DNA of 64,000 bases, taken from the NCBI RefSeq assembly GCF_043641665.1, contig NC_092192.1:2639658-2703657 (forward strand). Direction: 5' to 3'. The notes under the pieces are model-generated. The model saw nothing but the letters and a program-made list of their open reading frames with translations, ran no database searches and was not told the DNA's origin. The stretch is from Enoplosus armatus. Its lineage: Eukaryota; Chordata; Actinopteri; Centrarchiformes; Enoplosidae. A program made the translations under genes and the position numbers. Of this stretch, positions 47,051 to 60,853 are shown piece after piece (within the stretch, counting starts at the first letter, position 1; each line of letters opens with the position of its first letter).

Positions 47051-48479
47051 AACACCTTCAGGTTACATCTTCTAACATCTTAATCGAATACCTGCTTGGA
47101 CAGAAATATAATATAAAGTGAAACCAAGACGTCATTGTGCATAATCTACTTTGTAATATTCATGTTAGATCAGGTATATTTTTATGTAGCCAACTACCAC
47201 ACTGATGTTAGCATGAATAATCTGACCAACTGTTAGCAATACCATCATTTTACATGTAATTTCTTACAATGAGGGAATATTTACTCTTTAAATTTGCCCC
47301 CTTGAGCAGTGAGCAGAGGTCTAGATGTACAGTTATCTGATCGATTTCACTTTGATCCTCTGTGTTGCTTCAGTGTGTACCTTGATGCGTTTGCTCACTG
47401 TCATGTATTCTGAATGTGTATCGTTGATGTCGATGGCTGTCACCTGCACATACTGAGCCTACATGTGAGAGGTTAATTTATATATATATATTTTGATATT
47501 TCCTACTGTGATGTTGTTTTATAACGGGTGTTTATTAGACATGACGATTTATTTATTTACTGGTATAATTAAATTTAATTCAGCCAACAGGTTCATTTGC
47601 AATTGCATCCTTGTTTCTTTATATGAAGACAATGTTTATATGTGAAATATATTTTTTCTGGGCTGTAATGTTCATGATTTAGTTTTTTATGCAGTATTGT
47701 TTGTGAATGTGCTGCACAGCTTCATCCACCAGGTGGTTATCTTCTCTTTGAACATTTTTTTTTGTAATTTTGTGTTTGTTACACTAACAGAGTGACTGTT
47801 GGTTACTGTCATCATCGTCTATTTTTCTGTGAATAAAACTCAAAACTTTATTATTCAAGTAGACAATATATATGTATATAGGAAATATTATGTTGGTTGA
47901 AGTAATCAGTTAACAACAATAATCTACCTCATAGAGAAACAAAAACAACAACATCTGTATACTTACACTTGCAGTAGTGGCTATTACAGCTGTGTTAGAT
48001 ACAAAGATAGATATTGTTAAACACCAAAAGAATAAATAGAATTATTAGACACCAATAGAGTAAAAAAAGACAATATGTTCAATAAAACGAACAGAAACTA
48101 GATAATCAAGGAGTCCCAGGGCAGAGGACTGTTAGAGTTTAAGTCGATGTTTTTTCTTCTCCTGACGTCAGACACAATGTTTTTTAAAAACAGTGTCACC
48201 GGATATCACGGATTACTCAAGGATCATTTTTGTTCTCGTTTTCCAGATTTGAGTATTGATAACACACAGACGTCTTTTTGAGTCATAAAATGTTTCATTA
48301 TAAAGACCAAACATGATTGATTTTATGTTTGATTGGATATTAAAACGTCAATTTACCCCAGTGACATTCATTCCCAGTCCACTCGGCTCCTCTACTCAGT
48401 GCATTTGACACATTTTTAATAAAAGGAATTTTTAATCGAATGTTGATGTCATGGGCTCCCAAACCTCCATTTTGTTTGT
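47051..48479. repeat. Spacer containing duplicated segments
   Basis: 47217-47390 is the inverted counterpart of 60310-60476 (ACCAACTGTTAGCAATACCA and the TCTAGATGTACAG stretch). 47530-47740 resembles 900-1130 and, inverted, 14520-14640. No gene seen. Confidence 0.5.
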
Positions 48480-48850
48480 TTTTATACATTAAGAATCTTT
48501 TTGTGACTTCACGATTTGTTCCCTAAATAGGTTTGGCACATCATTTATTTAAAGACAAGATTGTTTTTGATGGATGTCTCCACTCCACTCTCTTTCTTAG
48601 TCCAGTTTAAGTTACAGAAGTCTCTCCCATCGAGCCAAACACAGAGGACTTTAATTTAATTTTTGACCTGAATATTTAAATCAGTTGTGTGTTGTTCTGA
48701 ACTGATCCACACTCCTTCTGTTTTATTTGGTTCAGTTTAGCACCTGATGCCTGCTTGTAGTGGACCAGGTGGTTATCTTCTCTTTCAACAGTTCTCTAAT
48801 GATCTTTGAAAAATCTTTCTTTATTTCTTTTTTTACCTCTGTGCCAATGT
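48480..48850 (-). mobile_element. Tx1-like LINE fragment
   Basis: Reverse of the AACCTATTTAGGGAACAAAT type motif and neighbouring LINE sequence seen at 40700. Heavily decayed. Confidence 0.45.
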
Positions 48851-48869
48851 TATCAGTTAAACTTTTATA

Positions 48870-50060
48870 TATTTTATAAAGTTTCCTGCACACACCGAAG
48901 GACCTCAGCCTCCTCAGCAGGTGGAGTGTGGTCAGACCAATCCAGTTTATTGTTCAGGAGAACACCCAGGAATTTGTAGTTCTCCACCACCTCAATGTCC
49001 AAACCCTGGATGTTCACCGGTGTGATGCTGGATGACTTCCTCATGAAATCGATCATCATCTCCTTCGTCTTGCTGGCGTTGATGTGAAGCTGGTTGATCT
49101 CACACCAGCTGACAAAGTCGCTGATGACCTCCCTGTATTCCTGGTGGTTCCCCTCAGACACACATCCAACGATGGCAGTGTCGTCAGAGAACTTCTGGAT
49201 GTGACAGCTGACAGTGTTGTGTCTGAAGCCCGAAGTGTAGAGGGTGAAGAGGAACGGAGAGAGAACCGTACCCTGGGGGTCCCCGTGCTGCAGACCACCA
49301 CATCAGACCTCAGTCCTGGAGCCTCACATACTGTGGTCTGTTGGTGAGGTAGTCGATTGTCCATGAAGCCAGGTGACGGTCCACTCACGCTCCCTCCAAC
49401 TTCACCCTCAGCAGTGCTGGCTGGATGGTGTTGAAGGCACTGGAGAAGTCAAAGAAAATGATCCTCACAGTGCTTCCAGTGTTTTCCAGGTGGGAAAGGG
49501 ATCTGTGTAGTAGGTAGATGACAGCGTCCTGATTCCGGGACGGTAAGCAAACTGGAGGGGGTCCAGCGATGTGCTCACCAGGGGTCTCAGGTGTTTGAGG
49601 ATGATCCTCTCCATGGTCTTCATAAGGTGAGAGGTCAGGTCGACAGGCCTGTAGTGGTTGAGTTCCCTGGGGTGCGCCGTTTTGGGTACCCGGACCACGC
49701 AGGAAGTCTTCCACAGGGCCGGGACTTTCTCCAGACCGAGGCTCATATTGAACATGTGCATGACCACCCCACAGAGCTGGTCTGCACAGTCCTTGAGCAG
49801 TCTGGGGCTGATTCCGTCCGGCCCCGAGGCCTTTCTCACCTTGATGAATCTCAGCTCCCTTCTCACCTGGTCCACTGTTAAGGAGAGGGGGGTGGGGGGT
49901 GACGAGCAGGGGTGTGGAGTGGAGGGCAGCTTGGGGAGGTGTGAAGAGGGGGCAGGATAGGTGGGGGAGGGAGACTGGGCAGAATCGAATCTGTTGAAAA
50001 ACAGGTTCAGTTGGTTTACCCAGTCTCTGTCTCCAGTGTCCTGGTGTCTCTCCTCACCTC
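48870..50060 (-). mobile_element. L2-like LINE, reverse transcriptase region
   Basis: On minus, 49465-49875 encodes RKASGPDGISPRLLKDCADQ, HYRPVDLTSHLMKTMERIIL and LDPLQFAYRPG. 49385-49714 continues with the IIFFDFSSAFNTIQPALL motif in another frame. 48874-49161 has CEINQLHINASKTKEMMIDF and YKFLGVLLNNKLDWSDHT. The order matches a LINE, but frameshifts break it. Confidence 0.75.
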
Positions 50061-51156
50061 TTCAATGTCCAGAGATCTTCTTAAATCGTTCTTAAATTGT
50101 GCCCCAAATTAATCTCACACTCTGTTTGCTTAGTTGGATTATCTTTTGGTTGGATGGAGGAAGAATATTGACTCATCCAAATGTCCACGTCATCCTAAAG
50201 ATCAAGTGTGTGGAGCCTGACATGTATTTGCAATGAGCTGTCTAAACACATGTTGTGTTTTTAGCCTTGAAGCAGGCAGATTGTTCAGTTGGTTATCAGC
50301 TAAGAAGCTGTTACATCTAGTAGCTGCTGACTGTAAATATTTAGACAAAAACTGACCTCAATGAAAGAACTAGTTTCTGTGATGACAGATTTCATAAACA
50401 CTGATGTTTTCACCAAGTGAAGTTTGAACTTGAACACAGTCGGTGCAACTGTGATGCTGCTGAAGTTTATTTAATCACAGCTCATTTAAAAAAAATCATG
50501 AATGATCACGTCTGAAAATAGTATTCTGTAGTATGTGGTTTAGTAAAGTTTGTTGATCAGTGCGGTCTGAGTTTCGTGTCTGAACCTGTTAAATATGTGC
50601 ACAAACTGACATGAAAGAAGACCACCATGCAATAGCCTCTGAATCTTTTGTATTTAAACATTAACATTAACGAACAGTGAGTCACCAGAGGATGAAGTAA
50701 TGCACTGACGGAGGGAAGAAATGCTAGAAATTGTTCCATTTACATGAGATTTTACTCAGAAAGCTTGTTGTGAATATCAGAATAATATATCTGAACGAAC
50801 ATCAAATCACTAAGTTAATGATTGAAAAATCAATGAAGTCTGATTATGTTTAGTACAGTGTGCTGAACTATATTGACAGTGACAGTGCATGATGATATGT
50901 ACATGTTAAAATAGCATGTCAGAGAAGGTGAGGGGTGTGACTGCAGCCAAACCGGTTAACATCAGAGCCTGATGTTCTGTCAAAATGTTAAAGCTCATTC
51001 ACAAAAAAGAAAAATCGCAGAGTGGTCTGAACCGTTTAAATATGTGCACATCAACCTGTTGTTTTATGGTTAAAATGAAATTAGTGTCAGTAAAATAAAA
51101 AAAATACATGTTAACAGGAGCAGCAAAGGAAGAAGCTCTTTAGTTCAGAGTGAGGT
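50061..51156. repeat. H3 3' flank, copy 3
   Basis: No gene. About 50890-51156 is the inverted counterpart of 60905-61260 (CAGCCAAACC, GTTAACATCAGAGCCTGATG). 50437-50460 matches 60275-60300. Confidence 0.5.
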
Positions 51157-51172
51157 GGCTCTTAAAAGAGCC
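51157..51172 (-). terminator. Histone 3' stem-loop of H3
   Basis: GGCTCTTTTAAGAGCC on minus, 35 nt after the stop; CTAAAGAGCTTCTTCC follows. Confidence 0.95.
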
Positions 51173-51207
51173 TTTGTGTTGTTGTTGTAAACGGGTCTGG
51201 GGTCAGT

Positions 51208-52366
<1,159 letters not shown>

Positions 52367-52400
52367 ACATCCAAAACAGGCTGACAACAAACAAAACAAC

Positions 52401-52416
52401 GGCTCTTTTAAGAGCC
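52401..52416 (+). terminator. Histone 3' stem-loop of H2A
   Basis: GGCTCTTTTAAGAGCC 34 nt after the stop; CTGATTAAAGAGCGACTTCC follows. Confidence 0.95.
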
Positions 52417-53224
52417 ACACACTTCTGATTAAAGAGCGACTTCCTTTTATTAATAACAACTTTTTGGTCATTTTTGTATAATGTCTATAATTTCTTTTGG
52501 ATTACTTTGACACTAACCTATGGGTGCAAATGTGTAACGTGGGTCATTCCAGAATTGGAGGACATTTTACGTCCCACCCACCAAATTTTAAATAGTCCAT
52601 ATACAAAATACTAAAATACGCAGTTTCTGTGTAAATTTACTTGCCCTGAGACCAAATCTAGGAGAAAGATGCTTGAAAATAGTTTTAAAACTACCAAATA
52701 AGTCTGGAGTATCCCGAAACTGCCATTTTTCTCTTGACCCACCCCCCTGATGACCAAATTGAATCTCAAATAAAACAGTCAAAATTAAATTTAAATCATT
52801 TTTTTGGTATTTGTTTCATTGCTGTTTCTTGTTACTGTGGGATTTTTTTTTAATAAACATAATATTTCAAATAATTATTATTTATGGAACATGTGTCCCA
52901 CAACATGCACGCAACCCTGTTACCATAACCTTTTTAGCATGGTAGAAGAAGAAGAAAGCAGCGAATCACACGATACGCTGGAATTGACATCATCAAACAG
53001 TTTTCCAAAAGAATGGACAGAGCAAAGGTATGTCCTCTTTTTTATTTTTCATATTTTTATAACATTGTTAGCCTTGATTGAATGTCTCACTCTACCTCAT
53101 GCAACCCTGTTATGCATATTATCAGGATAAGACAATTTTTTCTCTTTTTTTTCTTTACTTTTTACATAAGTAAGTGTGTCCTCTTGGTCAGCAGTAACAG
53201 CTAGCTAAAAAGCTAGCTTGTACT

Positions 53225-53434
53225 CCTGAGAAAAAGCGGAGAGAGGCTCATGAGAAGAGTAAAGCCAGGAGAAAGTTACCTGAAGGGTTATTAACCCCTC
53301 CAATCACCCCTGAACCTCCAGTCACACCAGAAATCCCTTTTAGGGCAGAATATCCAGAATCTAGCTCCAGCTCTCAACCTGGGACTTCAAGGACAATATA
53401 CAATAAGGTTATTGAGGAATGTAAGTTAGTGTAA
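53225..53434 (+). other. Open stretch upstream of the unknown ORF, possible exon
   Basis: A frame without ATG encodes PEKKRREAHEKSKARRKLPE, then a Pro/Thr-rich TPPITPEPPVTPEIPF stretch and a Ser-rich part. GTAAGT at 53421 and TTTCTTTTAG ending at 53521 could bound a 101-bp intron, but joining there is out of frame with the next ORF. An earlier short exon-like piece at 52938-53026 ends at GTATGT. Confidence 0.35.
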
Positions 53435-53441
53435 GCACAAA

Positions 53442-54299
53442 ATGGTAAAGGCTGCTAATGCCCATTTTGCTCCAGGTGAAATTGTTATGGAACAAAATGA
53501 ATGCTTATATGTTTCTTTTAGGCAGAGTGATACTGGGAGAAGAAGAAAATGGGCTGCCCAAAAAAAATCAAAAAGGAACCAAGAGGAACTAGAAGAAAAG
53601 TTGAGAAGAGCAGAACAGAAAACAGAAAAATACAGGAAACGGCTTCAACGATTGAAAATGGCTCGTCCATCTCCAAGAGCCAAAGTCAACAAAATACCTA
53701 GGGAAGCTTCGCAGACATCCCTAAGAAGAACCCTGCTGTTCCATACAGCAGTAGCTGAGGAAGTGCGTACGAAGTACAAAAAATCAAAGAGAGAGAGACA
53801 CAGACAACTCATTGCGGCAGTAATCACCAGCAAAATCCCGAAGAAGTACAGGCTGCAGAAATTGGCACAGGAGGTACTTGGATTTTCAAGGAGAAGATGG
53901 AAGAACCTGGGAAATGAAAATGTCTGCGACTACAAGAGGAAGGAATACACTGGAATTGGTGCGAGACTAAGAGAAAAGGTTAAGTCATTTTTTGTACGTG
54001 ACGATGTGAGCAGGATCACTACTGGAAAAAAGCAAACGGTCACAAAAGGAAAAAAGAAAATGCAGAAAAGACTACTTCTGGATTCAGTGAAGAACCTGCA
54101 TTTGAGGTTCCTCGCTGAGCAGACCAACATCCAGCTGTCATACTCACTGTTTTGCACACTTCGTCCCTATTGGGTTGTGCACCCAACATTGGCAGATCGT
54201 GAAACATGTATGTGCAAACAACATGAAAATCTTGGCTTCATTGCTAAAAAAAACTTCATCAGATGCACATCATTGACACATTCAATTTGGAGAGCCTGA
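53442..54299 (+). pseudogene. Unrecognised coiled-coil, Cys-cluster protein (transposon-like), frameshifted
   Basis: 285 codons from the ATG at 53442; the part that looks coding starts near RQSDTGRRRKWAAQKKSKRN. A predicted coiled coil of alternating Glu/Arg/Lys covers about residues 30-75 (ELEEKLRRAEQKTEKYRKRL). A very basic region follows to about 185, then the motif FFVRDDVSRITTGKKQTVTK, KNLHLRFLAEQTNIQLSYSL, FCTLRPYWVVHPTLADRETC and MCKQHENLGF. Homology in style then continues in another frame from 54251 (IIDTFNLESLTEAITCDITS, QCMYGECDKCSNKSYPL) after an A8 run at 54246-54253. I do not recognise the family; the Cys pattern suggests metal binding. It sits wholly in the 2-kb insertion. Confidence 0.5.
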
Positions 54300-54570
54300 C
54301 AGAAGCCATCACGTGTGACATCACAAGCAAGCAATGTATGTATGGAGAATGTGACAAGTGCAGCAATAAGAGCTATCCACTCACAGGCCATTACAAAGCT
54401 ACAGATAGTGTCTCCTACCTTCAGTGGGCAACTGTTGACAAAAAGCACAAAGATGATTCTGGAGTAACCTCAAAGGTCACTTTGAGAAACAGAATATGAA
54501 TCCTCACAAGAAGAGCCGGTGGAAACATTTGCCACTTTGCTCCAGAAGTTTAAGCGTCATCTCTATACAT

Positions 54571-54690
54571 GTATCTCTGATCCATCCTGAAAAAATACAA
54601 TACAAGTAACATTTATTTTGTTAGAAACTTTAGAAGGGGGTAGGATGATACAATCCCTAATATTATTTTATTAACTTAATTAATTATCAT
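54571..54690. repeat. H2A flank resuming after the insertion
   Basis: Matches 12850-12985 inverted (TCTCTGATCCATCCTGAAAA). Confidence 0.6.
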
Positions 54691-55310
54691 TAATGGATGT
54701 GTTAAACTATTGGTGACTGCAGACTCTAGGTGGGCGGTCATCTGCTTTGACCGGTTGGGTTGGAGGGAGACAGATGTATGGCAGCACTAGCAGTATCCAT
54801 AGAAGCTATAATTATAATAATAATGGAAATATGGCTGATGATAATAGTTACAGCTGTAATAATAACTGCAATATGATTAATAATAGCAATAACAGCTTTA
54901 ATAGTAACAGAACTACGACTAAAAAGAATAACTGTAGTGTCAAGCGGGCCCATGGCAGCAGCAGCCAGACAGGAACCTGCAAAGACGACAAAGCACAAAG
55001 AAACTCCAGGAAGATATAAAGTTAGTAACATGCATTGGAGGGACATGAATGTGTAAAGATGGAGAGGGAGAGGAGGAAAGCTCAGTGCATCATGGGAAGT
55101 CCACCAGCAGTCTAGGCCTATAGCAACATAACTAGGGGGCTGGTTCAGGCAGGCCTGAGCCAGCCCTTAACTATAAGCGTTATCAAAAAGCAAAGTTTTA
55201 AGCCTACTCTTAAAAGTAGAAAGTGTGTCTGCCTCCTGGACCCAAACTGGGAGCCGATTCCACAGGAGAGGAGCTCGATAGCTGAAGGGTCTGGCTCCTG
55301 TCCTTTTTAA
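54690..55310 (-). mobile_element. L2-like LINE 3' UTR, inverted copy of 12350-12745
   Basis: Contains the reverse of the 3' part of the LINE at 11800-12745 (for example TTAACTATAAGC...AAAAAGCAAAGTTTTAAGCC) and lies at the equivalent place in the inverted block. The reverse transcriptase part present at 11910-12300 is missing here. Confidence 0.65.
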
Positions 55311-55319
55311 CTTTAATTA

Positions 55320-55970
55320 ATAAAAGATCATTATTAATGTGTGTTAAACTATTGGCGACTGTTAAAGTGCAACAGTCATGAAAAACTGCAGACAAATGTA
55401 GATTAAAGAGACAACTAATTATTACAAGCCTTCTATTATCATTGTAACTAAACCATATGCGCCACATTTTGACATAATTTCAAGTACTTCAGAATGTTTT
55501 TTTCCCAACGTCAACAATCAAAGCAGGAATCAACTCATTCAAATCCGCAAAGACTTTTGTCTTTTATTAATAATTAACATATTATTATCAATCAATTATG
55601 TGACGGATTAAGAGTGCTGTTGAAAGGGCGCTGTGTGTTTCTGCATCTCTGTGTGACTAAATGTTTGTGGAGGTCTGCAGCTCATCAGTGTGTTTCAGTC
55701 AGCTGCTCACATTCACTTCACACTGGATCTGAAACATATTATTCATTAAGAGTTTGCTGCTCTCCTGAGGTATATTTATTCTTCCTTTATGTGACACCTT
55801 TAATGTTGGTTAATATTAATCCAATCGACATGAATCATTGTTGTATGTCCTTGATTGTGTTACTCTTCCTCTTCTTTAACACTACAAATATTTGTAATAT
55901 AAATATTTATAAATATTGTGCTGTTCATGACAACAGTAAGAATAAGTGGGACCAGGCTCTTTCAGGATGA
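55320..55970. repeat. H1 class A 3' flank, copy 3
   Basis: Non-coding, inverted counterpart of 10800-10900 and 11190-11720. Confidence 0.55.
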
Positions 55971-55976
55971 TGTGGT

Positions 55977-55992
55977 GGCTCTTAAAAGAGCC
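55977..55992 (-). terminator. Histone 3' stem-loop of H1
   Basis: GGCTCTTTTAAGAGCC on minus, 36 nt after the stop; CTGAAAGAGCCTGG follows. Confidence 0.95.
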
Positions 55993-56028
55993 TTTTGTCG
56001 GGACGTTGATCATCAGACTGATGGCAGC

Positions 56029-56655
56029 TCACTTCTTCTTGGGTGCTGCCTTCTTCACTTTGGGCTTGGCAGCCTTCTTTACGGGGGTCTTTTTGGCTGC
56101 GGGGGTCTTTTTTGCTGCGGGGGCCTTTTTGACCACCTTCTTGGGGCTCTTGGTGACCTTCTTGGGGCTCTTGGCTGTTTTCTTGGCCGCTGCGGGTTTC
56201 TTCACCTTCTTCGGAGACTTCTTAGCGGCTGCTGGCTTCTTGGCTGCCGCTGTCTTGGGCTTTTTGGCCGCTGCGGGCTTCTTGGCTGCTGCGGGCTTCT
56301 TGGCTTTAGGAGCGGCTTTCTTGGCTGCTGCGGGCTTCTTGGCCTTGGTGTCCGCCGTCTTGTTCATCTTGAACGAGCCGGAGGCCCCTGTCCCTTTGGT
56401 CTGGACAAGAGTCCCCTTGATCACCAGGCTCTTGATCGCGGTCTTGACGCGGGCCCTGTTCTTGTCCACATCGTAGCCTCCGGCAGCCAGAGCCTTCTTG
56501 AGGGCGGCCGCGGACACGCCGCTCCGCTCCTTGGACGCGGCCACAGCTTTAACGATGAGCTCGCCGACGCTGGGGCCGGTCTTCTTCGGCTTGGATACCT
56601 TCTTCTTGGCTGCTTTGGCCGGGGCGGCGGCCGGAGCTGGAGCTACTTCTGCCAT
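56029..56655 (-). CDS. H1: Linker histone H1, class A, copy 3
   Basis: 208 residues, intermediate in length among class A copies. The winged helix (about 27-99) is identical to the other two. The tail has one VTKSPKK, and the hexad region reads [17 protein letters not shown], i.e. one extra TPAAKK relative to copy 1. Like copy 2 it has KTADTK and [12 protein letters not shown] of MAEVAPAP at 56655; the 26 upstream codons lie in the promoter. Confidence 0.95.
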   Translation of the reverse strand: MAEVAPAPAAAPAKAAKKKVSKPKKTGPSVGELIVKAVAASKERSGVSAAALKKALAAGGYDVDKNRARVKTAIKSLVIKGTLVQTKGTGASGSFKMNKTADTKAKKPAAAKKAAPKAKKPAAAKKPAAAKKPKTAAAKKPAAAKKSPKKVKKPAAAKKTAKSPKKVTKSPKKVVKKAPAAKKTPAAKKTPVKKAAKPKVKKAAPKKK

Positions 56656-57290
56656 TGTCTTGTTGTAGTTGAGTTCCTCCTCACGATAACACGAGAGTCT
56701 GAGTGTTGGAGAGTTCCGAGCAGGAGGCTGCACTTAAACACACCATGAGAACCGTGGAGACTCAGCCCGGCTCCTGCCCCTCGGTGCAGTCTGGATGCCG
56801 CCACTTGTGTTTTCTGTGCACCGATAAAAGAGTCCAGACTACATGTGGGAGCAGGTCTGCGGGCTGACAGTGGAGGCAGCCGGTAGCGGACTCGTGTCTC
56901 TTCATATTGAAGTCATGTTGAGCTCTGATGCGCTCTGCACTTTGTTTGTGGAGCCTCCAAACTTCACATATTCACCGCCGTGGCCGCCACTTTCCCCTCT
57001 CATTTCTCTCCTAAAAGGTTTTAAAAAGCATCAGAGCTCCGTCAAAAGCCGTTTTCCAGCTGAGCCACATGTTTGTTCAGAGACTCAAAGTAAAAACAAC
57101 CATCTGTTGATCATCAGTTTGTAATAAACTCAAGTTCTTCTGGCGGCAGCAAACACACTGATGATGGCTGAGGCTGATGGTGCCGTTCAGCCAGACTTCC
57201 TGTCAGAGCTGCTCACTGTCAACATGTCCTCTGCTCAGGACAACTTTTGTTTACAGCACTTATATTATTTATTTGGTTCACTTTGCTGCA
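56656..57290 (-). promoter_or_regulatory. H1 class A promoter and upstream region, copy 3
   Basis: Nearly identical to 2017-2640, with the H1 box near 56807-56815 (plus strand TTGTGTTTTC). Confidence 0.6.
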
Positions 57291-57545
57291 GAATGTGTAT
57301 TGTGCCACATTTATTATTCATATTATTCATTCTGGTGTTGTTTCCACCACTCACAAAGACAATCATTACCTTAAATAAATTGTGTACCAAACATACTTGG
57401 GGAACAAATCATGAAGTCATTGAATTATGACACAGTAAATGCATACATAACATGAGAATACATATTGTAATTTTGTTCATTCTCTCTTCTGTGAATGTGA
57501 AGTAGTGCTCCACATGTGATAAAAAGTGTGTTATGTGTTTGTTTC

Positions 57546-57700
57546 ATCTGTATCAGAAATACTATTGATCTGCGGGGGGTAAATGATACAGTACTGGTGC
57601 TCCCATTCAAGAGTAGAAAGTAGCATACATTTAGAAATGAGAGTATGTACAAAAATAAGAAATAAAAAATATACACATTTACAATAGGGGTTGTAGGTTG
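57546..57700 (-). mobile_element. L2-like LINE 3' end, reversed
   Basis: GATACAGTACTGGTGCTCCC and the following A/T-rich stretch match 19800-19930. Confidence 0.55.
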
Positions 57701-57829
57701 GGGGTTGAAACTGATTCTGAGGACAGACAGGATGGACTTCATGCATGCGGGGTTAAACCAAATAGCGTCAGCTCTTAGAGGGCTAAGACTAGGACAGCAG
57801 TCTTGTACTCATCCTAATCACCCTTAACG

Positions 57830-59067
57830 ATACATCCAGCTATCAGTAAGGGTGATGAGGAGGAGTACAGGGCTGCTGTGGACAATTTAGTCACATGGTG
57901 CGAGCAGACCCATCTACAGACTCAACGTGACAAAGACGTGCAATCCCTCCCACATCACCATCAAGGATTGTGTCTGTTGCCCGGACATCGAACTGTTTGC
58001 GGTTGGACTCAGACCGTACTATCTGAGTTTTCACATGCCTTTGTTGTGAATGTTTACATCCCTCCCTCTGCCAACCCGGCGTGTAACATCATTCACTCCT
58101 CCACGGCCCGTCTCCAGACTCAACACCCGAATGCATTCATTGCCATCTCGGGTGACTTCAACCACATCACCATGGCTAAGACACTTCACTCCTTCCTTCT
58201 TCGCTCAGTATGTGAGTTGTACTACTAAAGAGGAGAGGACCCTGGACTTGCTGTATGCTAATGTGAAGGATGCATACAGCTCCTCCCCCCTCTAGTGCAC
58301 CTCAACCCCTGTTATGTACCTCAGGTGAAGAGCCAGACTGCAACCACGAGGACAGTGAGGAGATGGCCGGAGGAGGCTTATGAGACACTTCAGGGATGTT
58401 TTGAGGTGACTGACTGGCCGGCGCTCTGTGAGTCGCATGGAGAGGACATTGATGGGCTCACAGAGTGCATCACAGACTACATCAACTTCTGTGTGGACTC
58501 CACTGTCCCAGCAAGGACTGTCCATTGTTATTCAAACAACAAGCCATGGGTGACAAAGGACATCAGGGCCATCCTGAATGAAAAGAAGAGGGCCTTCAGA
58601 GCTGGCAACAGGGAGGAGGTGAGAATCCAGGGGGAACTGAAGGTGAAGATCAGGGAGGCCAAGGAGAAGTACAGGAGTGGAAACTCCAGCAGAACAACAT
58701 CAGAGATGTCTGGAGTGGAATGAGGACCATCACTGGTTTCAGGCCGACCAACAACAGAGGCGTTGAAGGCAGCGTGTACCGGGCCAACGAACTGAATCTG
58801 TTTATCAATAGATTTGACACTGTGGGACCTGCCTGGAGACACTCGTCCTGGAGCCGCTCAAAAAATAAAAAAACATGTACATATACATATATACATGTAT
58901 ATGTATACATACATACATACATACTTATCCATTGTTATTGTATATTTTTCACTTAAATATTGTAAATGTATATATTTTATATCTACTTTTCTATTCTTGA
59001 ATAGGAGCACCTGTAACATGTGTAATTTCCCCCCTGGGATAAAGCATTTCTGATTTCTGATTCTGAT
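57830..59067 (+). mobile_element. L2-like LINE, scrambled
   Basis: 58295-58723 encodes a LINE linker region (RRWPEEAYETLQGCFEVTDW, YINFCVDSTVPARTVHCYSN, NKPWVTKDIRAILNEKKRAF). 57880-58220 holds pieces of endonuclease-like sequence (NVYIPPSANPACNIIH). The 3' end is GGGATAAAGCATTTCTGATT at about 59035-59055. A (TACA)n-type tract lies at 58878-58925. Confidence 0.7.
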
Positions 59068-59490
59068 ATTAAATCTGGGGTTACAATACGTAACCAACGT
59101 TGTGTTTTTTTGCACACTTTAGGAAAGTAACTAAATACATACTGTCAATAGTATTTCAGAGGGGATTATTGAACAAAATCTTGTAAAGACAAATAAGCAT
59201 TAATACAGTATAGTTAAAACGTGCTCCACACTGACCATCTACAACATTCATTTATGTTTGTTAATGAATACTAAAGGTAGATGAAGCTGTAGATTAAGAG
59301 TGTATAGTTCATAATATACAGGCTATGTAGACTAAAATACATTACTTATTTGTTATCTAAACTCAAAGTATTGGAAAACTATTTTAATGTAATTTACACT
59401 TTAGTCTTCCAAAGGCTTTTGATTTCTTTGCTTCTTTCTTTTCTTCAGAGGCCGTTAGCAGCCGCTGTGGAGGATTGGTTAGTTTGAACT
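59068..59490. other. Spacer, nothing recognised
   Basis: AT-rich; H3 duplicate similarity begins near 59455 (CAGCCGCTGTGGAGG, also at 26067). Confidence 0.4.
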
Positions 59491-59496
59491 TTCTTT

Positions 59497-60060
<564 letters not shown>

Positions 60061-60092
60061 ACTGACCCCAGACCTGTTTACAACAACACAAA

Positions 60093-60108
60093 GGCTCTTT
60101 TAAGAGCC
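60093..60108 (+). terminator. Histone 3' stem-loop of H3
   Basis: GGCTCTTTTAAGAGCC 32 nt after the stop; CTAAAGCGCTTCTTCC follows. Confidence 0.95.
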
Positions 60109-60139
60109 ACCTCACTCTGAACTAAAGCGCTTCTTCCTC

Positions 60140-60853
60140 TGCTGCTGTTAAATTGCTCATTTTAATCATACTATGTTCATGTTGAAGTTGAAAAACTTAT
60201 TATCAATAATCACTAATTTGATGTTAGTTCAGATGTCTTACGATATTCTCATGCCGTTGCTGTCTGAGGTGTTGAACTGACATCACAGTTGCACCGACTG
60301 TCATGTGGTTAGTCTGTCATGGTACACACAGAAGCAACACAGAGGATCAAAGTGAAATCGATCAGATACCTGTACATCTAGACTTCTGCTCACTGCTCAA
60401 GGGGACACATTTAAATATGATTCCCTCATTGTAAGAAACTACATGTAAGATGATGGTATTGCTAACAGTTGGTAAGGGCGCCGATTATGAGAGGGTCTCA
60501 TAAGGGGGGTGTTCAGAGGCCGACAAAGACCTTTGGCTTTCACTGACGGTGTTTTATATGACAATATAGGTTCTGGTCGGAGGGAATGACTTATGTGTAT
60601 GTTTCATTGTGCTTTTATATACTGATATCATCCTCCAGCAGAGACTGACTGAAGCACTCAAGCCATGTACTTGTCTTATAAGATATGAAAGTAAGCCTAC
60701 TCGCCGATTTGAATCATGTTTTTGTATTCATGTTTTATTTGCTCCCAAGTCCGTCTGAAACACAGCGGTTGCAGTTGACAGAATAAGACTAACATTCAGT
60801 CAAACATGCCATAAGAATACATCTAAGCAACACATTTATTTAATATAATACAT
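60140..60853. repeat. Spacer with inverted duplicate of the 47-kb region
   Basis: 60310-60476 matches 47217-47390 inverted. 60480-60850 shows nothing I recognise. Confidence 0.5.

Larger units (their letters stand above)
52531..54570 (+). mobile_element. Two-kilobase insertion of unknown type in the H2A flank
   Basis: The flank of the other H2A copy (12960-13030) runs straight from TTTGACACTAATTTATGGGT to ATGTATCTCTGATCCATCC. Here the same flanking words are separated by about 2 kb. The insert starts near GGGTCATTCCAGAATTGG (about 52541) and carries a broken coding region (53225-54570). I see no matching terminal repeat at the right end, and the coding frame seems to run into the flank, so the copy is probably 3'-truncated. 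Confidence 0.7.

Noticed and set aside
53419..53523. A 101-bp intron (GTAAGT to TTTTAG) joining the Pro-rich stretch to the coiled-coil frame
   Set aside because: The splice would leave the two parts in different frames. Kept only as a possible exon boundary.
55614..55970. 118-codon frame in the H1 flank (also open at 11200-11442)
   Set aside because: Duplicated non-coding flank; no domain and it runs across the H1 3' end region.
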